Origin: Dermatophilus congolensis
Lineage (GTDB): Bacteria; Actinomycetota; Actinomycetes; Actinomycetales; Dermatophilaceae
DNA length: 64,000 nt
Assembly: GCF_900447215.1 (NCBI RefSeq)
Contig: NZ_UFYA01000001.1
Coordinates: 1,426,001 to 1,490,000 of the forward strand
Direction: 5' to 3'
Under the pieces are notes generated by a model, which was not told where the DNA came from, did not search any database, and saw nothing but the letters and a program-made list of their open reading frames with translations. Made by a program: the position numbers and the translations under genes. Shown here piece after piece: positions 56,323-63,946 of the stretch; position 1 is the first letter of the stretch; the number at the start of each line of letters is the position of its first letter.

Positions 56323-56364
56323 GATCGCGGGGGCGGCGGCCCCTCCTCCGCCGCCTCCGCGATC
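56323..56364. repeat. Strong inverted repeat between divergent mutT-like and dedA-like genes
   Basis: 17-bp arms with one mismatch (56323-56339 and 56348-56364) and an 8-nt loop. It looks like a terminator, but it lies upstream of both flanking genes; it may act in a 5' leader or end an unrecognised transcript. Confidence 0.6.
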
Positions 56365-56435
56365 CGCCTACCTATCGTCGCGTTGGTGGCGTTCCGAAGG
56401 GTTTTCACAAATCTGTCTGTGCAGGTGGGTGGTGC

Positions 56436-56441
56436 GACAAT
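56436..56441 (+). promoter_or_regulatory. Possible leaderless -10 hexamer of the dedA-like leader ORF
   Basis: GACAAT, 6 nt, then ATG at 56448. It deviates from TANNNT only at the first base. Confidence 0.35.
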
Positions 56442-56447
56442 AAGGGC

Positions 56448-56507
56448 ATGTCCTTGGCTCGTGCTGCGTGGCTTGGTGGGCGTCGTGATCGGGTTGTGGG
56501 TTCGTGA
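56448..56507 (+). CDS. 19-codon leader ORF overlapping the dedA-like start
   Basis: ATG at 56448 to TGA at 56505-56507, encoding a basic Arg/Gly-rich 19-residue peptide. Its stop overlaps the GTG start of the dedA-like gene (GTGA), the same coupling used by real gene pairs in this window. No pause motif or amino-acid run is obvious. It may serve to bring ribosomes to the dedA-like start, which lacks a ribosome-binding site. Confidence 0.4.
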   Translation: MSLARAAWLGGRRDRVVGS

Positions 56508-56974
56508 TCGACGTTCTTGTTGGGTGGAGTGAGTCGCTGCCTTTCGCGGCGCTGTGGGTGGTGTTTTTTCTGGGTGGTTTGTTGCGGGGGCATGTTTTGT
56601 ATGTGGTGGGGCGGGGTATTGCTTCAGGGGGTCGGCGGAGTCGTTTTCATAATGTGTTTGCGGGTCCGCGGATGGAGCGGGCTCGGTTGTTTGTGAATCG
56701 GTGGGGTGCGTTGGCGGTGGCTTTGTCGTATTTGACTGTTGGTTTTCAGTCTTTCGTGCAGGTGTCGACGGGCATGGCTGGGATGTCGGTGTGGCGTTTC
56801 ACGCCTGCTGCGGTGGTGGGGTCGATGGTGTGGGCGACGATTTACACAACTATTGGTTTTACGGTGTGGCAGGTGTGGTTGCAGGCTGCGGCACGGTCTG
56901 TGTGGGGGGTGGCGGGGGTTGCTGTGGTGGGGGTGTGGCTGTTGTGGCGGTTATTGCGTCAGCGTGTTCGGTGA
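56504..56974 (+). CDS. DedA-like small membrane protein
   Basis: A 156-residue polytopic protein related to the DedA/VTT superfamily but shorter: VFFLGGLLRGHVLYVVGRG, a basic loop (RRSRFHNVF), then FVNRWGALAVALSYLTVGFQSFVQVSTGMAGM and two more helices. The usual acidic/Pro N-terminal re-entrant segment is missing. The GTG start overlaps a leader ORF. Convergent with the HtrA-like gene, with 12 bp between. Its codons are strongly biased to G and T endings. Confidence 0.7.
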   Translation: MIDVLVGWSESLPFAALWVVFFLGGLLRGHVLYVVGRGIASGGRRSRFHNVFAGPRMERARLFVNRWGALAVALSYLTVGFQSFVQVSTGMAGMSVWRFTPAAVVGSMVWATIYTTIGFTVWQVWLQAAARSVWGVAGVAVVGVWLLWRLLRQRVR

Positions 56975-56986
56975 GGGTGGTTGTTG

Positions 56987-58180
56987 TTAGTTCAGGGTGC
57001 TTCCGGTCAGGGTGACTTCGGTGTCGTGTTCGATTCCGTGGTCTGTGACCCAGGCGATTTGCACGGTTGTTCCGGGGTCAAGGGATCCGACTGCGGTGGC
57101 GAGTTCTTCTGCGGATTCGATTTCTTCGTCGTCAATTTCGGTGATGAGGTCTCCAATTTTGATGCCGATTTTCGCTGCCGGTGAGTCGGGGGTGATTTCG
57201 ACCACGGGGGCGCCTTCTCGTCCATGGGGGTCGCGGCCGACGCTGACGCCTAGGGCGGCTTTGCGGCCTAGGCGGATGTCACCGGATTCGTTGCCGGCTC
57301 GGATTTGGCGGATGATGTTCATGACTTCGCTCATCGGGGTGGCGTAACCGTCGACCTGGGAGCTGCGGATGCCTGCGGAGGCTGCGGTGGTCAGGCCAAT
57401 GACGCGTCCGGTGGAGTCTAGGAGGGGGCCGCCGGAGTATCCGGGGACAACGTCTGCGTCGGTGCGGATGAGGTTATTGAGTCGTGAGGTGGATCCAAAT
57501 ACTTCGTCGGAGACGTCGATGGCTTGGTTAATTCCTGTGACTTTGCCGTCGAGTCGGGTGAGGTATCCCTGGCCGTTGCCGTTTCCGACTGCGTGGACGC
57601 TGTCACCTAGGCGTACTGCAGCTTCAGAGACGGAGACAGTTTTGAGGCCGTGGGCGTTTTTGAGTTGGAGGAGGGCGACGTCGCGGACTTTGTCTCGCCC
57701 GATGATGCTGGCGGTGTAGGTCTTGTCGGTGTCGGGGATGGTGACTTGGACGGTTTCGGAGCCTTCGACGACGTGATAGTTGGTGACGACTTGACCTTCG
57801 GAGGTGAGGACCATGCCGGTTCCCATGCCTTCGCCTTGGCTTTGTCGGGTGTCGATGAGGGTGACTCCGGGTGCGTTTTCCAGGCGGGTTCCTCGGTCGA
57901 GTTGTGAGGAGGCTCCGTAGGTTCCGGGGGCGCCTCGCCGGTGAGGGTTGGTGCCGCCGGGGGGCATTTCGAGTAGGTCTGAGTCTTGGCCTAGGCCGAT
58001 GCCATATGGGTGAGATCCGAGGTCGGGGTTGGGGTGGGCGTTGTCTAGTTGATGGGCGCTGTGGGAGGCGATTTGTGCGGCGCCAGCAACCCCGACGACG
58101 GTAAGGGCTCCGGCGACGATTCCTACGGTGCCTCGGTGTCGGTCGAGGAATGTTTTCCTTCTTCTTCTGCGCGTTCTCAA
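56987..58180 (-). CDS. Membrane-anchored HtrA/DegP-like serine protease (S1C) with PDZ domain
   Basis: A 397-residue envelope protease. Arg-rich start, membrane helix (about residues 20-40), a disordered linker, then the trypsin-like domain: His in VVTNYHVVEG, Asp in RDVALLQLKN, Ser in GYSGGPLLD (Tyr instead of the usual Asn). PDZ domain with ITPDSPAAKIGIKIGDLI at the C-terminus. It degrades or senses misfolded exported proteins; it could substitute for the HtrA that is absent beside sigE (inference). The start TTG at 58180 has a perfect AGGAGG 5 nt upstream; the frame is open further to 58240 without family similarity. Confidence 0.88.
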   Translation of the reverse strand: MRTRRRRRKTFLDRHRGTVGIVAGALTVVGVAGAAQIASHSAHQLDNAHPNPDLGSHPYGIGLGQDSDLLEMPPGGTNPHRRGAPGTYGASSQLDRGTRLENAPGVTLIDTRQSQGEGMGTGMVLTSEGQVVTNYHVVEGSETVQVTIPDTDKTYTASIIGRDKVRDVALLQLKNAHGLKTVSVSEAAVRLGDSVHAVGNGNGQGYLTRLDGKVTGINQAIDVSDEVFGSTSRLNNLIRTDADVVPGYSGGPLLDSTGRVIGLTTAASAGIRSSQVDGYATPMSEVMNIIRQIRAGNESGDIRLGRKAALGVSVGRDPHGREGAPVVEITPDSPAAKIGIKIGDLITEIDDEEIESAEELATAVGSLDPGTTVQIAWVTDHGIEHDTEVTLTGSTLN

Positions 58181-58372
58181 CGCGACCTCCTGATCTGGTG
58201 TCCCACCGGTGCACGCCGAGGCGACGTAACTCATCCACATCTACAGCTGATTGATGGATTCCAGTGACAAATTTAGGAATACTCGACAGCCGTACATGTT
58301 CTCGTGCCTGGGATTGTCACCCGTGCCAGTATTGCTGGACACGGGCGTGGAGTCGAGGTTCGGAGGGCTTGT

Positions 58373-58990
58373 ATGGGCGGCAATTCTGCACAGGAGCGGA
58401 TGGGGTTGCCGCTGGTGACGTTGTTTGCGTTTTCGGGTGCGGGTGCAAAGCGGATTGGTCCGGCGGTGGCTGGGGAGTTGGGGGTGCCCTGGGTTTGCCA
58501 GATGCCAGACGAGGATGGTGAGCAGGAGCTTGCTCAGCCGAGTTCGGGGCTACGTCACCTTCGTGAGGTGTTTACGCGGGCGGCGGGGCCTTTGTCGGTG
58601 GAATCGATGCATGAGCAGGCGGCGCAGCAGCAGGATTGGCTGTCAGGTCAGGTGTGTGCGGGTGCGGTGGTGTTGGGGTATAATGCAACGTTCATTTGTC
58701 GGGATGTGCCTGGTGCGTTGCATGTGAAAGTGGTTGCTCCGTGGGAGGACAGGATCGATCGTTTGGTTGCTACGCATACGATTCCGCGGGATCTTGCGCA
58801 GGAGCGCGCTGCTCGGCGGGATCGGTTGGGTGTGGAGATGGCTCAGGGGATGTGGGGGTGGGATCCGCGCCAGGACGAACATTTTGATGTGGTTTTGAAT
58901 AGCTCTTCGTTGGGGGTGGATGGGTGTGTGGAGATTATCGTCACGTTGGCGCGTGTGCGGGCAGCCCAGTGTGAGGCTGATGGGGCTTAG
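58373..58990 (+). CDS. Cytidylate kinase-like protein
   Basis: A 205-residue P-loop protein of the cytidylate-kinase-like family (PF13189-type). The N-terminal LFAFSGAGAKRIGPAVAGELGVPW replaces the GAGGSxIGP loop of relatives; VLGYNATFICRDVPGALHVKVVAPWEDRIDRL and LVLNSSSLG-like VVLNSSSLGVD are the other landmarks. Substrate unknown; such proteins are not true Cmk. The ATG at 58373 has GGAGGG 5-6 nt upstream. Its last 4 nt overlap the TRIC gene, tail to tail. Confidence 0.75.
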   Translation: MGGNSAQERMGLPLVTLFAFSGAGAKRIGPAVAGELGVPWVCQMPDEDGEQELAQPSSGLRHLREVFTRAAGPLSVESMHEQAAQQQDWLSGQVCAGAVVLGYNATFICRDVPGALHVKVVAPWEDRIDRLVATHTIPRDLAQERAARRDRLGVEMAQGMWGWDPRQDEHFDVVLNSSSLGVDGCVEIIVTLARVRAAQCEADGA

Positions 58991-59796
58991 GTGCCAGGTT
59001 TGTCGTTGTTTTTTACCTGGCGTGACTGCTGTTCAGTGCCGCTGCCGGTAACGGCGGGGTCGATGCGGGGAAGGACACCGGTGTCAAGGTCATCGATGTC
59101 CATGGCTGGTTCTTCGGCGTGGTCGATACGTCGGACGAGGTTCGGGCCGACGCGCACAAGCCCCCCTAGGGTGAGAGAGGCTGCGCTGGGCAGAATCCAG
59201 TTGCGGCGTTGGGCTAGTAGCCCTAGCACGGTGCAGCCCACGATTGAGATGACCATGCCGATGCGGTAGTGCCCTGCCTGGAGCATGAGCGTCATTTGGA
59301 AGGCGGAAACCACGGCCAGGCTGGCGTAGAGGGGATTTCCACCGAAAACGCTGGGGACTTGGTTGACCAGGACATCACGGAACATGCCGCCAAATACTGC
59401 GGTGATTACGCCGAGCATGATGCAGGGAAGTAGGTCCAGACCAGCTGCGGCGGCTTTGGCTGCTCCTGTGGCTGACCAGCATCCCAACGCGACCATGTCT
59501 CCTGCAGCGAGCAGTATTTTCCATCGGCCGTCGAGTTCGAGCACGAACGCTAGCAGTGCTGCCACGACTGCGCTGCTCATGTACCAGGGGTCGGTGACAG
59601 CTACGGGAAAAGTGGTTCCGAGGATGACGTCGCGCAGGATGCCGCCAGCCATGGCGGTGGTGATGGCCAACACCACGAATCCGATGATGTCAAACCCTTT
59701 AGAGCGGGCTACGGCTCCGCCGATGAGTGCGTTCGCGAAGATCCCGATAACGTCGGCGGCGCGGAAGAACCGTTCGGGTTCGAGGAGGTAGTCCAT
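58987..59796 (-). CDS. TRIC-type cation channel family protein (UPF0126)
   Basis: A 269-residue protein: seven membrane helices arranged as two repeats, each with the conserved GGxxRD pore motif (GGILRDVILG near residue 50 and GGMFRDVLVN near residue 137). The C-terminal 70 residues form a hydrophilic tail. Bacterial TRIC proteins are homotrimeric K+/cation channels or glycine-related transporters. The ATG at 59796 has GAAGGA about 8 nt upstream. Confidence 0.9.
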   Translation of the reverse strand: MDYLLEPERFFRAADVIGIFANALIGGAVARSKGFDIIGFVVLAITTAMAGGILRDVILGTTFPVAVTDPWYMSSAVVAALLAFVLELDGRWKILLAAGDMVALGCWSATGAAKAAAAGLDLLPCIMLGVITAVFGGMFRDVLVNQVPSVFGGNPLYASLAVVSAFQMTLMLQAGHYRIGMVISIVGCTVLGLLAQRRNWILPSAASLTLGGLVRVGPNLVRRIDHAEEPAMDIDDLDTGVLPRIDPAVTGSGTEQQSRQVKNNDKPGT

Positions 59797-59824
59797 CGCT
59801 GTGTTCCTTCACCATGAAAGCTTT

Positions 59825-59854
59825 CAGGTCCTCCCCTCAGAGTGCGAGGACCTG
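59825..59854 (-). terminator. Hairpin between the 47-residue ORF and the TRIC gene
   Basis: A 9-bp inverted repeat (CAGGTCCTC / GAGGACCTG) 56 nt after the stop of the small ORF. Confidence 0.45.
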
Positions 59855-59909
59855 GAAATTATTGCTTCATGAGTGGAGCGCTGGGGTGTCTGTGGTTGGT
59901 GGCGGGAAG

Positions 59910-60053
59910 TTAGTGCGAGTTTTCGTCGCCTTCTCCTTGAGCGGGTTGGTGGGTGTCTTTACCTCCGGCTACGGCGGGGGTGGTTTCGTCTGGGGGTTCA
60001 CCTGGTGCGGTGTGTTCTGCGATGACTTTTGGGGTTTTGTCGGTGTCGCTCAT
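59910..60053 (-). CDS. Small acidic protein, unknown (47 residues)
   Basis: It starts MSDTDKTPKVIAEHTAPGEP and ends with an acidic EGDENSH. Strongly hydrophilic, no cysteine, no membrane segment. Support for being a gene: TAATGT 7 nt before the ATG (leaderless pattern), a hairpin downstream, and codons following the local composition. I do not recognise a family. Confidence 0.5.
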   Translation of the reverse strand: MSDTDKTPKVIAEHTAPGEPPDETTPAVAGGKDTHQPAQGEGDENSH

Positions 60054-60060
60054 ACAGCCC

Positions 60061-60066
60061 ACATTA
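60061..60066 (-). promoter_or_regulatory. Leaderless-type -10 hexamer of the small acidic protein gene
   Basis: TAATGT on the minus strand, 7 nt, then ATG at 60053. Confidence 0.4.
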
Positions 60067-60154
60067 GGAGTGGGTTGGTGGGTTGCTTGTCTTTTCGGGT
60101 TTGTGCCGTGGGTGGGTTTTGTGGCCGGGGTTCTGGAAGTGAAGAGGTACGGCC

Positions 60155-60160
60155 TAGCCT
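60155..60160 (+). promoter_or_regulatory. Leaderless-type -10 hexamer of the gene at 60167
   Basis: TAGCCT, 6 nt, then ATG at 60167. Confidence 0.45.
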
Positions 60161-60166
60161 CGGGGG

Positions 60167-60520
60167 ATGGCAAAGATTACGTTTCCGAGTGATTGGTGGC
60201 GGCGGCACAACAGCTCGGATCTGTTGTATGAGTTGCGGCTGAGGTTTGTCTCTGGGGCTGAGTGCGCAGCAGTGTGGAAGGTGCTTGAGAAGGAACACAC
60301 GGTGGGTGAGACGGGGTCTGTGCTCATTGGTGGTGCAGCGATACAGCACCTTGGTGTGAGTGAAGGTGGCAATGCAGCTGAGGTTCTCATCATTAGTGGC
60401 GGTGAGGACGCCTTGGATTCTCTTGGTTACGCCATTGAAGATTTAGAGGAGGCGGTAAGTAAGGCTGGGGCTGCGATGCCAGAGGTTGTTGACCATGTGC
60501 GTTCGTTGGAACGTGGCTAG
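60167..60520 (+). CDS. Unknown 117-residue soluble protein
   Basis: No family recognised. N-terminal MAKITFPSDWWRRHNSS is amphipathic and aromatic-rich; the middle holds VWKVLEKEHTVGETGSVLIGG and the C-terminal half LEDLEEAVSKAG, which looks helical. No cysteine, no membrane segment; net acidic. The leaderless-type hexamer 6 nt upstream and a strong terminator after the stop support it as a real, monocistronic gene. Confidence 0.65.
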   Translation: MAKITFPSDWWRRHNSSDLLYELRLRFVSGAECAAVWKVLEKEHTVGETGSVLIGGAAIQHLGVSEGGNAAEVLIISGGEDALDSLGYAIEDLEEAVSKAGAAMPEVVDHVRSLERG

Positions 60521-60546
60521 TGCAGCTGTTGTAGGACTGTGATGTC

Positions 60547-60585
60547 AGTGGGCCTCACCTGTAGCGTCGGGGGGTGAGGCCCACT
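60547..60585. terminator. Bidirectional terminator
   Basis: A perfect 13-bp inverted repeat (AGTGGGCCTCACC / GGTGAGGCCCACT, 13-nt loop) between convergent genes, 26 nt after the upstream stop. Confidence 0.75.
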
Positions 60586-60607
60586 GGAGGTTGCTGAGGT
60601 GTTTGTG

Positions 60608-62254
60608 TTAGCGGGTGAGTGCGTCGATAGCGCGTATGTCTACTTCGCCGGCGCGAGGTGCAGTGAGGTCGAGACTGACCATTGTGCCGCGGCGGGCTGC
60701 GGCGGGGAGCATGACGCGGGCGGTCTGGACGTAGTACTCGCCGGATCCGTTGGGGTGGGGCCATTCGCGTAGTGCGTTGTATTGCTTTCCGAGGTTGACG
60801 GTGTATCGGCGGCCGTCGCTCATCCTGACTGTCAGGCGCATGGGGGTGTAGCCGAGTTTGTCTTTGCGGTCACGGGTTGGGTTCAAGTGCAGAGCGATCA
60901 TCTGCGGGTCTTTCGCTGTGAGTGCTACTCGTGCGCCGGTGGTGGGGCCGAGTTTGACGCGGGTCATGAAGGAGTCCGAGATGATGATTCCGTCGTCGAC
61001 GTCGGGGCATCGGTAGGGATATGGGCTGGGATCCATGCGTGAGAAGTTGCGGCAGGTTCGCACGGATGCGCCTTTGCCCAGGGGGTGGCCCATTTTCCTT
61101 GGTTGGAGATGCGGCGTACGACAGTGCCTGGGGTTGCTACGAGGTAGCGGGCGGGGATGCCGATGAGCCCGTTGGGTAGTGGCTCGGTGGCTTTCATGGG
61201 GAATACGTGTTTGTCTCGAACGGTCTGGTCGAGCCAGCCACGGGTGGCTGCTAGGAGAAGTTTTTCGTGGTCGGCTGCGGTGGGGCCGTTGTCGACGCCG
61301 TTACGGTCGTCGAGGTGACGGCGGGATAGTTCGCGGTTGATGTAGCTGTGTCCGTAGTCGGTGACTTCGACGTGGAATGCCGGGGCGGTGCGGCGCTGGC
61401 CGATGAGTTCGGTCATCCATTGCGATCCGTCGTGGTCGACGTCACCGTCGGCGGTGCCAGCGATGTCGAGGAAGGGGATGTCGGCGGGGAAAGGCACGGG
61501 AGGTTCGTCTGTGGATGGTGTGTTTTGCCACGCGCCGTAGGCGAGGATTTGTTTGATGGGGGTGGGTGATTTGCGCCATGCGTTCACGGTGGTGTTGACC
61601 ATGTATGCCGAGCGTGAGTGGACCATCAGTGTGGTGTCACGGCCGTCAATCATTCCGGTTAGTCCGGTTCCCCAGGCAGAGCGTTTTCCTGCGTTGGCGG
61701 AGAGCATGTGTGCTCGCAGCATTTCTGTTGTGCGCAGCCATGCTGCTTTTTGGTCGTAGGGTTTTTCGGTGTCTTGGGGTGAGTAAATCGGTGCGAGGTC
61801 TGGAATGAGCATGGAGTAGCCGCGGGCGGCGAGCGCTTCTCCAAGCCAGGCCATTCCGCGGTCGTACCGGATTTCTTGGATGCCTTTGGGGCAGGGGTAG
61901 GTCAGTGCTTTGTTGGCGCAGCCTGGCATGCGTAGGTGTCCGAAGACGATGAGTGGCGCGTGGGCTTTTGGTTTGCGGGGTGTGATGAGGGTTCCGCGTA
62001 CTGGTGCGCGGAAGCGTTGTGGTGCGGTTTTGGGGCCGAGGTTGATGTCGCCGAGGTCGGCTTCTCGGATTGTGGCTGTCCTGGTGGTGCGGATTTTCAG
62101 TGGTGCTTTTTTGCGGTTGAGGGGTGAGTGGGGCTCTTCGCTAGTGGGTTTTGCTGCTGGTGTGGGGGGCGGCGTGGGCGTTGGTGGGGGCAGTGATGCT
62201 GGCTGCGGCGATCATGGCCGCGGCGATGGTGAGTGTGAGAGAACGGCGAGCCAT
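60608..62254 (-). pseudogene. Secreted alpha/beta-hydrolase-like protein with two compensating frameshifts
   Basis: The ATG at 62254 (AAGG about 7 nt upstream) opens a signal peptide (MARRSLTLTIAAAMIAAAS, cleavage near AHA). That frame stops after 38 codons, past a run of six C on the minus strand (G at 62164-62169); removing one C gives an open frame through the main domain. The body shows PLIVFGHLRMPG, MVHSRSAYMVN (possible nucleophile Ser), FLDIAGTADGDVD and TDYGHSYINREL (possible His), reminiscent of secreted lipase/cutinase-like hydrolases. A second shift at about 61085 (A4 run; one extra A repairs it) moves back to the original frame for the last 160 residues. With both repaired the gene has 548 codons. 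Mutational decay or sequencing error. Confidence 0.75.
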
Positions 62255-62349
62255 GGGGTGCCTTCGGGTAGGTGGGTGAGGTTTTGTCACCGTAGCTCTG
62301 GTGTTCTGTTCGGGCTATGCGACGCGCGTTGTTCTCAGACACAAGGTGT

Positions 62350-63813
62350 TCATCTTGTATCTGGGGTGGTGCGGCGTTCTCGTTTTGTCATGATGAGGTC
62401 GAATGTGCCTAGTGCGGTGGCGGCCAGGGTGGTGCAGGCGGTGGCGGCCATTCCGATCGCTAGGCCTTGGTCCCAGCCGTTGCTGGTGGCGGTGTGGAAT
62501 GCGATGGTTGTGATGACGGCGATGCCGATTGCGGTGCCGATGCGTTGTCCGGTTTGGAGGACTCCGCCGGCGCTGCCGGCGTATTGCACGGGGACGTCGG
62601 CCAGGGTGAGGGTTTGGTTGGGGGAAATGACCATTCCTTGTCCTAGCCCGAGGAAGCTGAGGGTCAGGAGCATCCACCATTCGCTGACGCCGTGTTTGTG
62701 TAGTAGTGCTACGGCGCCGGTAGTTAGCAGTGCGATGAGGACGATGCCTAGTCCCCATAGGACGAGGGGGCGTCCGATTCGTACTACGTGTTTGCCGGCG
62801 ATGGGTGCGGTGATGGCTGCGGCGATGGCTGAGGGTAGGCCGATGATGCCGCTGGCGAATGCGCTGTGGCCAAGGCCTGCTTGCATGTATTGGGCGATAA
62901 TGAGCCACACGCTGGTGGAGCCGAAGAAATAGACGGCGATGAGCATTGCTCCGTTGGCGAATGATCGGGTGGTGAATAGGTCAAGGTCGACCATGGGTTG
63001 GTGGCCGCGGCGGCGGTAGTTGGTTTCCCACCGTAGCCATGCGGCGACGAGGGCTATTCCAATGGCAAGGATTATCCAGATGGCTGGGCCTACTAGCGCT
63101 GCTTCCATGAAGGGGACCATGATGCAGGTGGTGGCTAGGGCGAGCAGGATCATGCCGATGGGGTCGAAGTCGGCTTTTTCCTTGGTGGCTGTGGGGTGGT
63201 TGTCGGGGTGGGCTGCCCAGGCTGTTGGGGGTAGGAGTTTGCGTGCGGCGATGGCTCCTGCGATGGCGATGGGGACGTTGACGAGGAATGCGCATCGCCA
63301 TCCTGCGGCGGGGCCGAGCAGGGCGATGAGGGTGCCGCCGAGGACGGGGCCGATGGCGACGGATACGCCGATGATGCCGCCGAAGGCGCCGAAGGCGCGG
63401 CCTCGGGCGTGGCCGTTGAAGTATTGCTGGATCATGCCTGTGACTTGTGGGTTGAGTAGGCCAGAGCCGATGCCCATGACTACTCGGGCCAGGTTGAGCA
63501 TGATGATGTTGGGGGCTAGTCCTGATAGGAGGGATCCGAGACCGAAGATGACTAGTCCGGTGGTGAAGAGTTTGCCTCGTCCCCATACGTCTCCTGCTCT
63601 GCCTGCGGGGACCAGGAGGACTCCGAAGACGAGTGCGTATCCGGATATGACCCATTGCAGTCCGGAGGTGCCGGTGTGTAGTGAGCCGGAGATGGCTGGA
63701 AGGGTGACGTTGATGATCGACACGCTAAGCAGAGACATGAATGCCGGTATGAGCAGTATGGCGAGGACGTGTTTTTGTTCGTTGCTGAATGTGTCGTGCG
63801 TCCTCTGTGTCAT
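62350..63813 (-). CDS. MFS transporter, drug/H+ antiporter (DHA2-like)
   Basis: A 487-residue membrane transporter with 14 predicted helices. The motif A loop is LLVPAGRAGDVWGRGKLF, motif C-like GIIGVSVAIGPVLGGTLIALLG follows, and NVPIAI lies after helix 6, all typical of the EmrB/QacA/LfrA exporter family. Substrate unknown. The ATG at 63813 has GAGGTGTC upstream. No regulator is adjacent inside the window. Confidence 0.88.
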   Translation of the reverse strand: MTQRTHDTFSNEQKHVLAILLIPAFMSLLSVSIINVTLPAISGSLHTGTSGLQWVISGYALVFGVLLVPAGRAGDVWGRGKLFTTGLVIFGLGSLLSGLAPNIIMLNLARVVMGIGSGLLNPQVTGMIQQYFNGHARGRAFGAFGGIIGVSVAIGPVLGGTLIALLGPAAGWRCAFLVNVPIAIAGAIAARKLLPPTAWAAHPDNHPTATKEKADFDPIGMILLALATTCIMVPFMEAALVGPAIWIILAIGIALVAAWLRWETNYRRRGHQPMVDLDLFTTRSFANGAMLIAVYFFGSTSVWLIIAQYMQAGLGHSAFASGIIGLPSAIAAAITAPIAGKHVVRIGRPLVLWGLGIVLIALLTTGAVALLHKHGVSEWWMLLTLSFLGLGQGMVISPNQTLTLADVPVQYAGSAGGVLQTGQRIGTAIGIAVITTIAFHTATSNGWDQGLAIGMAATACTTLAATALGTFDLIMTKRERRTTPDTR

Positions 63814-63934
63814 GACACCTCGCGTTCGGTGGGGTGGATTGGTGTGTTGTTTGTTTGTACGTGGTGATGCGTTCGGGCACCGCAACGACGCGCGGGTGGT
63901 GTTCATTCCCGTGTGGTGGGTATGGGTGGGTATT

Positions 63935-63940
63935 TAGCGT
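63935..63940 (+). promoter_or_regulatory. Leaderless-type -10 hexamer of the gene at the window end
   Basis: TAGCGT, then GGGGGT, then ATG at 63947. Confidence 0.45.
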
Positions 63941-63946
63941 GGGGGT

